DNA of 64,000 nucleotides from Pseudomonas sp. JM0905a (GTDB lineage Bacteria > Pseudomonadota > Gammaproteobacteria > Pseudomonadales > Pseudomonadaceae). Positions 45,767 through 55,677 of this stretch are shown piece by piece (position 1 is the stretch's first letter; each line of letters begins with the position of its first letter). The stretch lies in the NCBI RefSeq assembly GCF_014700075.1, contig NZ_JACXBU010000001.1, positions 496,001-560,000 on the forward strand, read 5' to 3'. A program made the translations under genes and the position numbers. The notes beneath the pieces were generated by a model. That model saw only the letters and a program-made list of their open reading frames with translations, was not told the origin of the DNA and ran no database searches.

Positions 45767-46681
45767 ATGATCAAGTCAACCATCCGTTTCATGGCGATAC
45801 GCAACGTTGCGTTCGCCATTACTGTGATCATCAGCCTGATCGGTATCGGCAGCCTGTTCGCCAAGGGTCTGAACTTCGGCCTGGACTTCACTGGCGGTAC
45901 CCTGATCGAGCTCTCCTACGAGAAGCCGGCGAACCTCGAACTGATCAAGCAGGAGCTGGGTCAGGTGGGTTATCCGGATGCCGTGGTGCAGAGCTTCGGC
46001 GCCTCCACCGATGTGCTGGTGCGCCTGGCTGGCGAAGACCCGCAACTGGGCAACAAGGTCGCCGAAGCCCTGCGCAAGGTTGATGCCGAGAGCAAGTTCG
46101 AACTCAAGCGCGTCGAGTTCGTTGGCCCGCAGGTAGGCGAGGAGCTGCGTGACCAGGGTGGCCTGGCCATGCTGCTGGCACTGGGCGGCATCCTGCTGTA
46201 CCTGGCCTTCCGCTTCCAGTGGAAGTTCGGCGTCGGTGCAGTTGCCTCGCTGGTCCACGACGTGGTTGTGACCCTGGGTATCCTGGCGTTCTTCCAGATT
46301 CCCTTCGACCTCACCGTCCTGGCGGCGGTCCTGGCGATGATCGGCTACTCGCTGAACGACACCATCATCATCTTCGACCGTATCCGCGAGAACTTCCGTG
46401 TGCTGCGTCGTGCGGACTTGATCGAAAACATCGACGTGTCTTGCACCCAGACTCTGCTGCGGACCATTGCGACTTCGATGTCGACCGCTCTGGCGCTGTT
46501 CGCCCTGCTGATGTTCGGCGGTGACAGCCTGCACGGCTTCGCCCTGTCGCTGCTGGTCGGTGTGGTGGTGGGTACCTACTCCTCCATCTACATCAGTGCC
46601 CCGGTGCTGATCTGGCTGAAGCTGACCTCCGAGGACCTTATTCCGCCGGCGAATACCGCCGAGGTGGACGATCGTCCCTGA
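45767..46681 (+). CDS. secF: Protein translocase subunit SecF
   Basis: A 304-residue partner of SecD, with six predicted helices, the periplasmic F1 motif GLDFTGGTLIELSY and the F4 motif SLNDTIIIFDRIRENF. The ATG at 45767 has TTGAGG 6 bases before; an in-frame GTG upstream would overlap secD. A strong terminator follows, so the unit tgt-yajC-secDF ends here. Confidence 0.96.
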   Translation: MIKSTIRFMAIRNVAFAITVIISLIGIGSLFAKGLNFGLDFTGGTLIELSYEKPANLELIKQELGQVGYPDAVVQSFGASTDVLVRLAGEDPQLGNKVAEALRKVDAESKFELKRVEFVGPQVGEELRDQGGLAMLLALGGILLYLAFRFQWKFGVGAVASLVHDVVVTLGILAFFQIPFDLTVLAAVLAMIGYSLNDTIIIFDRIRENFRVLRRADLIENIDVSCTQTLLRTIATSMSTALALFALLMFGGDSLHGFALSLLVGVVVGTYSSIYISAPVLIWLKLTSEDLIPPANTAEVDDRP

Positions 46682-46700
46682 GGTGATCTAGCGCCATGTG

Positions 46701-46730
46701 CGAGGCCCGGCAATGCCGGGCCTCGTCGTT
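46701..46730 (+). terminator. secF terminator
   Basis: Stem CGAGGCCCGGC / GCCGGGCCTCG (46701-46711 with 46715-46725), loop AAT, then TCGTT. Confidence 0.85.
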
Positions 46731-46767
46731 TCTGATGTGTGAGACTAACGTCCCATTTGTCGGAATA

Positions 46768-46785
46768 TTCCCATAGGCATGGGAA
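46768..46785. promoter_or_regulatory. Palindrome upstream of glycine-zipper gene
   Basis: TTCCCAT-AGGC-ATGGGAA, perfect 7-bp arms, 75 bases before the start codon. It is not a terminator (no T-run) and could be an operator. Confidence 0.35.
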
Positions 46786-46859
46786 CTCGGTGTTTTTTCG
46801 TCTATCCAAGGCAGGGAGTAGGGCATGCAAGCCCGCGATGGAAGAGTCAGGAGGTTCAA

Positions 46860-47441
46860 GTGAACAAGTCGATGCTCGTCGGTGCTGTTTTGGGTGCGGT
46901 TGGCGTGACTGCCGGCGGCGCCGTGGCCACCTACAGTCTGGTAGGTAACAACGGCCCGGAGTATGCAGAAGTGCTCGCTGTCCAACCGATCAATGAAACC
47001 GTGAAGACCCCGCGCGAGGTCTGCAATGACGTGGCGGTGACCCGCCAGCGTCCGGTCAAGGATCAGCATCAGATCGCCGGTACCGTGCTGGGTGCGGTAG
47101 CGGGCGGCCTGCTGGGTAACCAGGTTGGTGGTGGTACCGGCAAGAAGATCGCCACGGTCGCAGGTGCCGTAGGCGGTGGTTATGCCGGCAACAAGGTGCA
47201 GGAACACATGCAGGAAAGCGACACCTACACCACCACTGAAACCCGCTGCAAGACGGTTACCGATACCAGCGAAAAGCTGGTGGGCTATGACGTGAAGTAC
47301 CAGCTCGACGGCAAGGTCGGTCAGGTGCGCATGGATCACGATCCGGGCCGGCAGATCCCGGTTAGCAAGGATGGTCAGCTGATCCTCAGTCAGCAGGGCG
47401 CTGTCCAACCTCAAGGTGGCGTAGCGGGCGTGCAGGAATAA
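46860..47441 (+). CDS. Glycine-zipper 2TM (SlyB-like) envelope protein
   Basis: A 193-residue protein. A hydrophobic N-terminus (about 5-25, MLVGAVLGAVGVTAGGAVA) acts as signal or anchor without a lipobox cysteine, and a glycine zipper at about 70-108 (IAGTVLGAVAGGLLGNQVGG) characterises the Rick17kDa/SlyB fold. A C-terminal domain with VGYDVKYQLDGKVGQVRMDH follows. Relatives stabilise the outer membrane under stress. The GTG start is fixed by a perfect AGGAGG 5 bases upstream; the frame is open earlier without support. Confidence 0.85.
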   Translation: MNKSMLVGAVLGAVGVTAGGAVATYSLVGNNGPEYAEVLAVQPINETVKTPREVCNDVAVTRQRPVKDQHQIAGTVLGAVAGGLLGNQVGGGTGKKIATVAGAVGGGYAGNKVQEHMQESDTYTTTETRCKTVTDTSEKLVGYDVKYQLDGKVGQVRMDHDPGRQIPVSKDGQLILSQQGAVQPQGGVAGVQE

Positions 47442-47460
47442 GCGACGTCCCGAAAACGAA

Positions 47461-47485
47461 AAACCCGGCCAAGGCCGGGTTTTTT
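47461..47485. terminator. Bidirectional terminator between glycine-zipper gene and suhB
   Basis: AAACCCGGCC-AA-GGCCGGGTTT stem (47461-47470 with 47473-47482) and T-run, between convergent genes. Confidence 0.9.
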
Positions 47486-47504
47486 GTGGTCGCGTGAAGC
47501 GCGA

Positions 47505-48320
47505 TCAGCGCTTCAGCGAAGGCGGCAGGTGCGGCTGGATGGCAGTCAGCACGGCCTTGAAGCACTTGGTGTTGCCCGCTACCACGTGGCCCTTCTCGAG
47601 GAAGTCGTGACCGCCGGTGAAGTCGCTCACCAGGCCACCTGCTTCCTGCACCAGCAGGGCGCCGGCTGCCATGTCCCACTCGGACAGGCCGAATTCCCAG
47701 AAGGCGTCGAAACGACCGGCAGCGACATAGGCCAGGTCCAGGCTGGCGGAGCCGGCGCGGCGGATGCCGGCGGTCTGACCGACCAGGCTGCGGAACATGC
47801 CCAGGTAGCTGTCGAGGTTGTCGAGCTGGTTGTCGCGGAAGGGGAATCCGGTGCCGAGCAGGGCGCCTTCCAGGCTTTTGCGCGGGCTGACGCGCAGGCG
47901 GCGGCCGTTGAGGGCGGCGCCACGGCCACGGCTGGCGGTGAACTCTTCCTGGCGAACCGGATCCAGGACTACGGCGTGTTCCAGGCGGCCCTTGTATTTG
48001 CAGGCGATGCTGACGGCGAAGTGCGGAACGCCACGGATGAAGTTGGTGGTGCCATCCAGCGGATCGATGATCCACAGGTAGTCGGCGCCTTCTCCCTTGC
48101 CTTCCAGCAGGCCGCCTTCTTCGCCGAGGATTCCGTGGTTCGGGTAGGCCTTGCGCAGGGCTTGCACGATGGACAGCTCAGCGGCGCGATCGACCTCGGT
48201 GACGTAGTCCTTGGCGTCCTTCTCGTTGACGGAGATAACGTCCAGGCGCTCGATAGAGCGGAAAATCAGTTCACCGGCGCTGCGAGCGGCGCGCAGGGCG
48301 ATATTCAGCATGGGCTGCAT
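47505..48320 (-). CDS. suhB: Inositol monophosphatase family protein SuhB
   Basis: A 271-residue Mg2+-dependent phosphatase, also an rRNA-antitermination factor in E. coli and a regulator of virulence genes in P. aeruginosa. Motif A WIIDPLDGTTNFIRGVPHF and motif B WDMAAGALLVQEAGG (metal-binding aspartates) are intact, as is the GEEGG glutamate loop. No ribosome site of note. It diverges from trmJ. Confidence 0.94.
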   Translation of the reverse strand: MQPMLNIALRAARSAGELIFRSIERLDVISVNEKDAKDYVTEVDRAAELSIVQALRKAYPNHGILGEEGGLLEGKGEGADYLWIIDPLDGTTNFIRGVPHFAVSIACKYKGRLEHAVVLDPVRQEEFTASRGRGAALNGRRLRVSPRKSLEGALLGTGFPFRDNQLDNLDSYLGMFRSLVGQTAGIRRAGSASLDLAYVAAGRFDAFWEFGLSEWDMAAGALLVQEAGGLVSDFTGGHDFLEKGHVVAGNTKCFKAVLTAIQPHLPPSLKR

Positions 48321-48472
48321 GGGGAGTTCACCTGGGTCGTTAAAGAAGAAAGCCGCACATGGTATCAGAAAAAGCTCGAAGCAGGCAGGGGACGCTGCGT
48401 GATTCGTGGCGTTGCGTCGGGGCGTCCGGTAATATTCCGCTCCCTTAGAGCTTCCGCTGAGAGACTAGAGCG

Positions 48473-49246
48473 TTGCTGCAGAACATTCGCGTGGTACTGG
48501 TCAATACCAGTCATCCCGGCAATATCGGTGGTGCCGCCCGCGCCATGAAGAACATGGGCCTGTCGAAGCTGGTGCTGGTAGATCCCGTGGATTTTCCCAG
48601 CCCCGAAGCGCGCGCCCGGGCTTCCGGCGCCGACGGCATTCTTGACGCTGCCCAAGTGGTCGCCACCTTGGAAGAGGCGCTGGTGGGTTGCAGTCTGGTG
48701 GTGGGCACCAGTGCCCGTGATCGCCGAATTCCCTGGCCCCTGCTCGATCCGCGCGAGTGTGGCAGGACTTCGGTAGAGCAGGCGCAAGCCGGAGGTGAAG
48801 TCGCCCTGGTGTTCGGTCGCGAATATGCCGGCCTGACCAATGAAGAGTTGCAGCGCTGCCAGTACCACGTGCATATCCCTTCCAATCCGGAGTTCTCCTC
48901 GCTGAACCTGGCCGCTGCGGTCCAGGTGCTGGTCTATGAGGTGCGCATGGCCTGGCTGGAAGTGGAAGGACTGCCTAGCAAGGTGGAGAAGGTGGAAACC
49001 ACCGCCATGCTCAACGCCCAGCCAGTCACCGTCGATGAGCTGGAGCGTTACTACGAACACCTGGAGGGTACTCTGGTGGAGATCGGCTTCCTCGATCCGG
49101 AGAAGCCCCGGCACCTGATGTCCCGGCTGCGTCGTCTCTATGGGCGAGCCAACATCAGCAAGCTGGAAATGAACATCCTGCGCGGCATCCTCACCGAGAC
49201 ACAGAAGGCCGCGCGGGGCGAAACAAGCAAGCGGAGTGACAAGTGA
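48473..49246 (+). CDS. trmJ: tRNA (cytidine/uridine-2'-O-)-methyltransferase TrmJ
   Basis: A 257-residue SPOUT methyltransferase that modifies ribose at position 32 of several tRNAs. The deep-knot motifs [19 protein letters not shown] (12-30), [14 protein letters not shown] and [14 protein letters not shown] are present. The start is TTG with only a weak AGAG before it; I found no better in-frame codon. The final A of its stop is the first base of the cysE start. P. aeruginosa TrmJ has been linked to oxidative-stress resistance. Confidence 0.94.
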   Translation: MLQNIRVVLVNTSHPGNIGGAARAMKNMGLSKLVLVDPVDFPSPEARARASGADGILDAAQVVATLEEALVGCSLVVGTSARDRRIPWPLLDPRECGRTSVEQAQAGGEVALVFGREYAGLTNEELQRCQYHVHIPSNPEFSSLNLAAAVQVLVYEVRMAWLEVEGLPSKVEKVETTAMLNAQPVTVDELERYYEHLEGTLVEIGFLDPEKPRHLMSRLRRLYGRANISKLEMNILRGILTETQKAARGETSKRSDK

Positions 49247-50022
49247 TGTTCGACAGCATTCGAGAAGACATTCAAAGCGTGTTCCACCGTGATCCGGCTG
49301 CGCGCAATGCCTTCGAGGTGCTCACTTGTTACCCGGGCCTGCATGCCATCTGGTTGCATCGCGTGGCTCACGCTCTCTGGATTGCCGGCTGGAAGTGGCT
49401 GGCGCGGCTGGTTTCCAACTTCAGTCGCTGGTTGACCGGCATCGAGATCCATCCGGGTGCGAAGATCGGTCGCCGCTTCTTCATCGACCACGGCATGGGC
49501 ATCGTCATCGGCGAAACGGCTGAGATCGGCAATGACGTCACCCTCTACCAGGGCGTAACCCTTGGCGGCACAAGCTGGAACCAGGGCAAGCGCCATCCGA
49601 CGCTGGAGGATGGCGTGGTGGTGGGGGCGGGCGCCAAGGTGCTCGGCCCCTTCACTGTCGGCGCCGGCGCCAAGATCGGCTCCAACGCCGTGGTCACCAA
49701 GGAGGTGCCGGCAGGTGCTACCGCCGTGGGTATTCCGGGGCGAGTCATCGTCAAGGCCGATCCCGAGCAGGAAGCCAAGCGTCAGGCCATCGCCGAGCGT
49801 TTCGGCTTCGATGCCTACGGCCTGGGCCAGGACATGCCGGACCCGGTGGCGCGTGCGATCGGTCAACTGCTGGACCATGTGCAGGCAGTGGATGAGCGTC
49901 TGGACGGCATGTGTAAGGCGCTCACTGCGTTGGGCAGCGATTACTGCGCCAAGGCCCTTCCCGAGCTGCGTGATGAGGACTTCGCCGGGGTCAAGGACGA
50001 CGAGCGCAAGCCGGTCGCCTGA
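49246..50022 (+). CDS. cysE: Serine O-acetyltransferase
   Basis: A 258-residue enzyme making O-acetylserine from serine and acetyl-CoA, the committing step of cysteine synthesis. An N-terminal helical part ([27 protein letters not shown] region) is followed by a left-handed beta-helix with hexapeptide repeats and the loop [18 protein letters not shown] that carries the active-site histidine. GCGGAGTGACAAGTG gives the ribosome site. The stop-start overlap with trmJ couples them. Cysteine is the substrate of IscS encoded just downstream, a sensible neighbourhood. Confidence 0.95.
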   Translation: MFDSIREDIQSVFHRDPAARNAFEVLTCYPGLHAIWLHRVAHALWIAGWKWLARLVSNFSRWLTGIEIHPGAKIGRRFFIDHGMGIVIGETAEIGNDVTLYQGVTLGGTSWNQGKRHPTLEDGVVVGAGAKVLGPFTVGAGAKIGSNAVVTKEVPAGATAVGIPGRVIVKADPEQEAKRQAIAERFGFDAYGLGQDMPDPVARAIGQLLDHVQAVDERLDGMCKALTALGSDYCAKALPELRDEDFAGVKDDERKPVA

Positions 50023-50119
50023 GGTCCACTTATTCGACCTTGGTCCAGTGGGCTGAGGTCGGATTCTTAGGATGCTAACGGGATGTGCCTCTGCTATCAT
50101 GCTCGCCCCTGCAAGATGC

Positions 50120-50144
50120 AATCCCGACTGTTTTAATCAGGCTT
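50120..50144 (+). promoter_or_regulatory. Weaker second IscR-like site
   Basis: A degenerate type 1-like element with GACT, 5 bases, AATC, abutting the better site downstream with exact 25-base phasing. It matches the consensus less well, mainly in the outer left arm. Confidence 0.4.
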
Positions 50145-50169
50145 ATAGTTGACTTAAATAGTCGGGAAT
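50145..50169 (+). promoter_or_regulatory. IscR type 1 binding site
   Basis: Fits the pattern ATA-SYY-GACT-N5-AGTC-RRS-TAT: ATAGTTGACT, then TAAAT, then AGTCGGGAAT. It covers the -35 box of the iscR promoter, so [2Fe-2S]-IscR would repress its own cluster here, as in E. coli. Confidence 0.75.
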
Positions 50170-50177
50170 CGCATACT
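50149..50177 (+). promoter_or_regulatory. isc operon promoter
   Basis: TTGACT, 17 bases, CATACT, 33 bases before the iscR start; the -35 lies inside the IscR-type site. Confidence 0.7.
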
Positions 50178-50209
50178 CGCTGCATTCCAGCGATCCCGTG
50201 GTACCCACC

Positions 50210-50707
50210 ATGCGACTGACCACCAAAGGCCGATACGCCGTCACCGCCATGCTCGACTTGGCGCTACATGCGCAGCACGGGCCGGTGTCTCTGGCAGATA
50301 TTTCCGAGCGGCAGGGCATTTCCCTGTCTTACCTCGAGCAGCTTTTCGCCAAGCTCCGCCGTGGCAATCTGGTCAGCAGCGTGCGCGGGCCGGGCGGCGG
50401 CTACCAGCTTTCCCGTGACATGCATGGCATTCATGTCGCCCAGGTTATCGATGCGGTCAACGAGTCAGTTGATGCCACCCGTTGCCAGGGCCTGGGTGAT
50501 TGCCATTCCGGTGACACCTGCCTCACTCACCACCTCTGGTGCGATCTGAGCCTGCAGATCCACGAATTCCTCAGCGGCATCAGCTTGGCCGATCTGGTCA
50601 ATCGTCGTGAGGTCCAGGAGGTCGCACAGCGGCAGGATCAACGCCGCTGTGGAAGCAATGGCAGGATGCCGCACCTCGATAAGATTGAAGCGTCTGCCAT
50701 CGATTGA
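50210..50707 (+). CDS. iscR: Fe-S cluster assembly regulator IscR
   Basis: A 165-residue Rrf2-family transcription factor. It senses cluster status through [2Fe-2S] ligated by Cys92, Cys98, Cys104 and His107, all present ([18 protein letters not shown]). The winged helix starts [20 protein letters not shown] and includes [20 protein letters not shown]. As holo-protein it represses isc; apo-IscR acts on other targets. No obvious Shine-Dalgarno precedes its ATG. First gene of the isc operon, 49 bases before iscS. Confidence 0.97.
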   Translation: MRLTTKGRYAVTAMLDLALHAQHGPVSLADISERQGISLSYLEQLFAKLRRGNLVSSVRGPGGGYQLSRDMHGIHVAQVIDAVNESVDATRCQGLGDCHSGDTCLTHHLWCDLSLQIHEFLSGISLADLVNRREVQEVAQRQDQRRCGSNGRMPHLDKIEASAID

Positions 50708-50756
50708 GCAGGGCGCCGGCCCGTGATTGGCCTCGATACCTGATAGGAGAGCCCCG

Positions 50757-51971
50757 ATGAAATTGCCGATTTACCTCGACTACTCCGCCACTACGCCGGT
50801 GGACCCGCGCGTCGCTCAGAAGATGAGCGAGTGCCTGCTGGTGGACGGCAACTTCGGTAACCCGGCCTCGCGTTCCCACGTGTTCGGCTGGAAAGCCGAA
50901 GAGGCAGTGGAGAATGCCCGTCGTCAGGTGGCAGAGCTGGTCAATGCCGACCCGCGCGAAATCGTCTGGACTTCCGGTGCTACCGAATCCGACAACCTGG
51001 CCATCAAGGGTGTCGCGCATTTCTACAGCGGCAAAGGCAAGCACATCATCACCTCGAAGATCGAGCACAAGGCGGTTCTGGACACCACCCGCCAGCTGGA
51101 GCGCGAAGGCTTCGAAGTGACCTACCTGGAGCCGGGCGAAGACGGCCTGATCACTCCGGCCATGGTCGAGGCTGCCCTGCGTGACGACACCATCCTGGTT
51201 TCGGTCATGCACGTGAACAACGAGATCGGCACCATCAACGATATCGCCGGTATCGGTGAACTGACCCGTGCCCGCGGCATCCTGTTCCACGTCGACGCAG
51301 CCCAGTCCACCGGTAAGGTGGAAATCGACCTGGAGAAGCTGAAGGTCGACCTGATGTCCTTCTCCGCCCACAAGACCTATGGCCCGAAAGGCATTGGCGC
51401 CCTGTACGTTCGCCGTAAGCCCCGCGTACGCCTGGAAGCCCAGACGCACGGCGGCGGCCACGAGCGCGGCATGCGCTCCGGTACCCTGGCGACCCACCAG
51501 ATCGTCGGCATGGGCGAGGCCTTCCATATCGCCAAGCAGGAAATGGCCAGCGAGAACAAGCGCATCAAGGCCCTGGCCGATCGTTTCTGGGCCCAGATCG
51601 ATGGCATGGAAGAGCTCTACCTGAACGGCAGCGCTACTTCCCGCGTACCGCACAACCTGAACGTCAGCTTCAACTATGTCGAGGGCGAGTCGCTGATCAT
51701 GGCGCTCAAGGACCTCGCGGTCTCCTCTGGTTCCGCCTGCACCTCGGCCTCTCTGGAACCGTCCTACGTGCTGCGCGCCCTGGGCCGCAACGACGAGCTG
51801 GCGCACAGTTCCATCCGCTTCACCTTCGGCCGTTTCACCACCGAGGAAGAAGTGGACTACGCCGCTGCCAAGGTGCGCGAAGCGGTGAGCAAGCTCCGTG
51901 AACTGTCCCCTCTGTGGGATATGTATAAAGAGGGCGTCGACCTTTCCCAGGTCGAATGGCAGGCGCACTGA
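50757..51971 (+). CDS. iscS: Cysteine desulfurase IscS
   Basis: A 404-residue PLP enzyme that pulls sulfur from cysteine as a persulfide for Fe-S cluster and thiolated-tRNA synthesis. PLP lysine Lys206 ([10 protein letters not shown]) and the catalytic Cys328 in [13 protein letters not shown] are in the expected places. The ATG follows ATAGGAGAGCCCCG; the frame upstream is not used. Gives sulfur to IscU encoded next. Confidence 0.98.
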   Translation: MKLPIYLDYSATTPVDPRVAQKMSECLLVDGNFGNPASRSHVFGWKAEEAVENARRQVAELVNADPREIVWTSGATESDNLAIKGVAHFYSGKGKHIITSKIEHKAVLDTTRQLEREGFEVTYLEPGEDGLITPAMVEAALRDDTILVSVMHVNNEIGTINDIAGIGELTRARGILFHVDAAQSTGKVEIDLEKLKVDLMSFSAHKTYGPKGIGALYVRRKPRVRLEAQTHGGGHERGMRSGTLATHQIVGMGEAFHIAKQEMASENKRIKALADRFWAQIDGMEELYLNGSATSRVPHNLNVSFNYVEGESLIMALKDLAVSSGSACTSASLEPSYVLRALGRNDELAHSSIRFTFGRFTTEEEVDYAAAKVREAVSKLRELSPLWDMYKEGVDLSQVEWQAH

Positions 51972-52001
51972 CGCCACCCTGATGAGTGAGGAATAGTTAC
52001 C

Positions 52002-52388
52002 ATGGCTTACAGCGACAAGGTCATCGACCACTACGAAAACCCGCGTAACGTGGGCAAGCTCGACGCCCAGGACCCGAATGTGGGGACTGGCATGGTCGGC
52101 GCCCCGGCCTGCGGCGACGTGATGCGCCTGCAGATCAAGGTCAACGAGCAAGGCGTTATCGAAGACGCCAAGTTCAAGACCTACGGCTGCGGTTCCGCCA
52201 TCGCTTCCAGCTCCCTCGCCACCGAGTGGATGAAGGGCAAGACCCTGGATGAGGCGGCTGCCATCAAGAACACCACCATCGCCGAAGAACTGGCCCTGCC
52301 GCCGGTGAAGATCCACTGCTCGGTGCTGGCCGAGGACGCCATCAAGGCGGCCGTCCACGACTACAAGCAGAAGAAGGGTCTGCTCTAA
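52002..52388 (+). CDS. iscU: Iron-sulfur scaffold IscU
   Basis: A 128-residue scaffold on which [2Fe-2S] and [4Fe-4S] clusters are built. Ligand cysteines Cys37, Cys63 and Cys106 are conserved, as is Asp39. The LPPVK motif (99-103), which HscA recognises, is intact in ALPPVKIHCS. It lies between iscS and iscA with short gaps, as in the standard operon. Confidence 0.98.
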   Translation: MAYSDKVIDHYENPRNVGKLDAQDPNVGTGMVGAPACGDVMRLQIKVNEQGVIEDAKFKTYGCGSAIASSSLATEWMKGKTLDEAAAIKNTTIAEELALPPVKIHCSVLAEDAIKAAVHDYKQKKGLL

Positions 52389-52413
52389 GCGCTCGAACGA
52401 GTAAGGAGTTGCA

Positions 52414-52737
52414 ATGGCCATCAGCATGACTGAATCCGCCGCCCGTCACGTGCAGCGTTCCATCGAAGGTCGCGGCAAGGGTGAAGGTATCCGTCTGGGG
52501 GTGCGTACGACTGGCTGCTCCGGTCTCGCCTACGTGCTGGAGTTTGTCGATGAGGTGACCGGAGAAGACCTGGTCTTCGAGAGTCACGGCGTCAAGGTGA
52601 TCATCGATCCCAAGAGCCTGACCTACCTCGATGGCACCGAGCTGGACTTCGTTCGCGAAGGGCTCAACGAAGGTTTCAAGTTCAATAACCCGAACGTGCG
52701 CGGCGAATGCGGCTGCGGCGAGAGCTTCAACGTCTGA
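52414..52737 (+). CDS. iscA: A-type Fe-S carrier IscA
   Basis: A 107-residue A-type carrier that accepts and passes on Fe-S clusters or iron, mainly for [4Fe-4S] targets. The three invariant cysteines Cys35, Cys99 and Cys101 ([10 protein letters not shown]) are present. The ribosome site TAAGGAGTTGCA precedes the start. hscB begins 7 bases after its stop. Confidence 0.97.
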   Translation: MAISMTESAARHVQRSIEGRGKGEGIRLGVRTTGCSGLAYVLEFVDEVTGEDLVFESHGVKVIIDPKSLTYLDGTELDFVREGLNEGFKFNNPNVRGECGCGESFNV

Positions 52738-52744
52738 GGCGTGT

Positions 52745-53266
52745 GTGGGAACTCCCTGTCATTTTGCGCTGTTTGACCTGAAGCCGGTCTATCGACTGGA
52801 TCTCGACCAGCTTGCGACGCGTTATCGCGAGTTGGCGCGTACCGTCCATCCCGACCGATTCGCTGATGCTTCCGAGCGTGAGCAGCGCCTGGCGCTGGAA
52901 CGCGCGGCGCAGCTCAACGACGCCTACCAGACACTGAAGAGCGCACCGCGACGCGCCTTGTACCTGCTGGCCCTGAAAGGGCGCGAGCTTCCGCTCGAAG
53001 TCACGGTGCAGGACCCGCAGTTCCTCCTGCAGCAGATGCAGTGGCGTGAAGAGCTGGAAGAATTGCACGACAGCGCCGACCTGGAGGGCGTCGCTGCCTT
53101 CAAGCGTCGGCTCAAGGCTGCGCAGGCCGAGCTCGATGTCGAGTTCGGCGAGTGCTGGGATGACGCCGAGCGCCGCGAAGATGCCGAGCGTCTGGTGCGC
53201 CGCATGCAGTTCCTCGACAAGCTGACCCAAGAAGTGCGCCAACTGGAAGAGCGCCTCGACGATTAA
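52745..53266 (+). CDS. hscB: Fe-S co-chaperone HscB
   Basis: A 173-residue J-domain protein that delivers IscU to HscA and stimulates its ATPase. The J-domain starts [17 protein letters not shown] and contains HPDRF (the HPD motif) and [15 protein letters not shown]. The C-terminal three-helix bundle binds IscU. The GTG start has TGAGG at a suitable distance; the frame extends into iscA but that part is not translated in it. Confidence 0.95.
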   Translation: MGTPCHFALFDLKPVYRLDLDQLATRYRELARTVHPDRFADASEREQRLALERAAQLNDAYQTLKSAPRRALYLLALKGRELPLEVTVQDPQFLLQQMQWREELEELHDSADLEGVAAFKRRLKAAQAELDVEFGECWDDAERREDAERLVRRMQFLDKLTQEVRQLEERLDD

Positions 53267-53313
53267 CCCGCGATGCCGTCTTGGTTGCCGGTACGCCTGA
53301 TAAATAGACAAGC

Positions 53314-55173
53314 ATGGCCCTACTGCAGATCGCCGAACCCGGGATGAGCCCTCAGCCGCACCAGCGCCGTCTGGCGGTGGGTATCGACCTGGGTACCACC
53401 AATTCGCTGGTCGCCGCTGTGCGCAGCGGTGTCGCCGAGCCCCTGCCGGATGTCGATGGCCAGGTCATCCTGCCGTCCGCGGTCCGCTATCATGCCGACC
53501 ACATCGAGGTCGGTCGAAGTGCCAAGCAGGCCGCTTCCAGCGATCCGCTGAACACCATCATCTCGGTCAAGCGCTTCATGGGGCGCGGCCTGGAAGACGT
53601 CAAGCAGCTGGGCGAGCAGCTGCCCTACCGATTCGTCGGTGGCGAATCTCACATGCCCTTCATCGAGACGGTCCAGGGCGCCAAGAGTCCGGTGGAAGTC
53701 TCGGCTGACATTCTCAAGACCCTGCGCCAGCGCGCCGAAAACACCCTGGGTGGCGAACTGGTCGGCGCGGTGATCACTGTGCCGGCGTACTTCGATGAAG
53801 CCCAGCGCCAGGCCACCAAGGACGCTGCTCGTCTTGCCGGCCTCAGCGTCCTGCGCCTGCTCAACGAACCGACCGCCGCCGCAGTGGCCTATGGCCTGGA
53901 CAAGCAGGCCGAAGGCGTGGTCGCCATCTACGACTTGGGTGGCGGCACCTTCGATATTTCCATTCTGCGTCTGACTCGCGGTGTCTTCGAGGTCATGGCC
54001 ACTGGTGGCGACAGTGCCCTGGGTGGTGATGATTTCGACCACGCCATCGCTGGCTGGATGGTGCAGCAGGCTGGCCTGTCTGCCGATCTGGATCCGGGTG
54101 CTCAGCGCAGCTTGCTGCGCGTTGCCTGCGATGCCAAGGAGGCCCTGACCGATACCGATAGCGTCGAGCTGGTCTATGGCGACTGGCGCGGCGTGCTGAC
54201 TCGCGAGCAGTTCGATGCGCTGATCGAGCCCATGGTGGCGCGTAGCCTCAAGGCCTGCCGCCGCGCTGTGCGCGATTCCGGCATCGAGCTGGAGGAGGTC
54301 GAGGCCGTGGTCATGGTCGGTGGTTCCACTCGTGTGCCGCGTGTGCGTGAAGCGGTCGCGGAAATGTTCGGTCGTCAGCCGCTCACCGATATCGATCCCG
54401 ATCAGGTAGTGGCAATCGGCGCCGCCGTACAGGCCGATATCCTGGCCGGCAACAAGCGCGGCGAAGAGCTGCTGCTTCTGGATGTGATTCCTCTGTCTCT
54501 CGGCCTGGAAACAATGGGCGGGCTGATGGAGAAGGTGATCCCGCGCAATACCACGATTCCCGTGGCGCGCGCCCAGGACTTCACCACCTACAAAGATGGC
54601 CAGACGGCCATGATGATTCATGTGCTCCAGGGTGAGCGCGAGCTGATCAAGGATTGCCGCTCCCTGGCACGCTTCGAACTGCGTGGCATTCCGCCCATGG
54701 TGGCCGGTGCGGCGAAGATTCGCGTGACCTTCCAGGTGGACGCGGACGGCCTGCTGGGCGTAACCGCCCGTGAACTCGCTTCCGGCGTCGAGGCGAGCAT
54801 CCAGGTCAAGCCGTCCTATGGCCTGACCGACGGCGAAATCTCGCGCATGTTGCAGGATTCCTTCCAGTACGCCGGCGAAGACAAGAACGCCCGTGCCCTG
54901 CGCGAGCAGCAGGTCGAGGCCGAGCGCTTGCTGGAGGCGGTCCAGGCTGCCCTGGAGGTCGATGGCGAGCGCCTGCTGGATGAAGCCGAGCGTGCGGCGA
55001 TCCTGGAGAGCATGCAAGCCCTACGCGAACTGGCGGCCGGCAGTGATGTCGCCGCCATCGAAGCCCAGATCAAGCGCCTGTCCCAGGTGACCGATGCCTT
55101 TGCCGCGCGTCGTATGGATGCCGCCGTCAAGGCCGCCCTGTCCGGCCGCCGACTCAACGAAATCGAGGATTGA
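53314..55173 (+). CDS. hscA: Fe-S specific Hsp70 chaperone HscA
   Basis: A 619-residue Hsp70 that, with HscB, promotes cluster release from IscU. The N-terminal ATPase has [27 protein letters not shown] and the [17 protein letters not shown] adenosine motif. The substrate-binding domain after about 385 starts [17 protein letters not shown]. The 619-residue length equals that of P. aeruginosa HscA. It ends 7 bases before fdx. Confidence 0.97.
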   Translation: MALLQIAEPGMSPQPHQRRLAVGIDLGTTNSLVAAVRSGVAEPLPDVDGQVILPSAVRYHADHIEVGRSAKQAASSDPLNTIISVKRFMGRGLEDVKQLGEQLPYRFVGGESHMPFIETVQGAKSPVEVSADILKTLRQRAENTLGGELVGAVITVPAYFDEAQRQATKDAARLAGLSVLRLLNEPTAAAVAYGLDKQAEGVVAIYDLGGGTFDISILRLTRGVFEVMATGGDSALGGDDFDHAIAGWMVQQAGLSADLDPGAQRSLLRVACDAKEALTDTDSVELVYGDWRGVLTREQFDALIEPMVARSLKACRRAVRDSGIELEEVEAVVMVGGSTRVPRVREAVAEMFGRQPLTDIDPDQVVAIGAAVQADILAGNKRGEELLLLDVIPLSLGLETMGGLMEKVIPRNTTIPVARAQDFTTYKDGQTAMMIHVLQGERELIKDCRSLARFELRGIPPMVAGAAKIRVTFQVDADGLLGVTARELASGVEASIQVKPSYGLTDGEISRMLQDSFQYAGEDKNARALREQQVEAERLLEAVQAALEVDGERLLDEAERAAILESMQALRELAAGSDVAAIEAQIKRLSQVTDAFAARRMDAAVKAALSGRRLNEIED

Positions 55174-55180
55174 CCCAGAA

Positions 55181-55519
55181 ATGCCGCAGATCATCATCCT
55201 GCCTCACGCCGAGCATTGCCCCGAGGGTGCTGTGATCGAAGCGACGCCGGGCGAAAGCATCCTGGATGCCGCCCTGCGCAGCGGCATCGACATCGAGCAC
55301 GCCTGCGAGAAGTCCTGCGCCTGCACCACCTGCCACGTCGTGGTGCGTGAGGGCTTCAACTCGCTGGAAGCCTCCGACGAACTGGAAGACGACATGCTCG
55401 ACAAGGCCTGGGGCCTGGAGCCCAATTCCCGTTTGTCCTGCCAGGCCCTGGTCGCCGATGAAGACCTGGTGGTGGAAATTCCGAAGTACACCATCAATCA
55501 GGTGTCGGAAGGTCACTGA
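55181..55519 (+). CDS. fdx: ISC-type [2Fe-2S] ferredoxin
   Basis: A 112-residue adrenodoxin-type ferredoxin supplying electrons for cluster assembly. Cluster ligands Cys42, Cys48, Cys51 and Cys87 are placed as in E. coli Fdx, and Cys46 is also conserved. The acidic patch SDELEDDMLDKAWGLE, used to contact partners such as IscS, is present. Last strictly contiguous gene of the isc operon; a 158-base gap precedes iscX. Confidence 0.97.
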   Translation: MPQIIILPHAEHCPEGAVIEATPGESILDAALRSGIDIEHACEKSCACTTCHVVVREGFNSLEASDELEDDMLDKAWGLEPNSRLSCQALVADEDLVVEIPKYTINQVSEGH

Positions 55520-55561
55520 GGCGCGGTTCGGCGTCGGCCGCATGTCGGTCGTGTCAGAGGC

Positions 55562-55604
55562 TCGCCCGCAAGGGCGAACTCTGCTGAGCGCCGCCCGCTA
55601 GAAT
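55562..55604 (+). promoter_or_regulatory. Hairpin and -10-like box before iscX
   Basis: Stem TCGCCC-GCAA-GGGCGA at 55562-55577, then TAGAAT at 55599-55604, in the fdx-iscX gap. The box matches five of six -10 bases, but no -35 stands out, so separate transcription of iscX is only suggested. Confidence 0.3.
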
Positions 55605-55677
55605 CTGTAAACTGCGCGTCCTCGCCTGCTTTGCCCTGCCTGGCTCGCGAGTCGCGAAACCGCCTTTGGAGCGCCAT

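Noticed and set aside
50033-50060. Possible cysE terminator around GACCT...AGGTC
   Set aside because: Only a 5-bp stem with a long loop and no T-tract.
50598-52427. 609-codon minus-strand frame opposite iscS and iscU
   Set aside because: The plus-strand genes carry every catalytic residue; the reverse translation is low-complexity.
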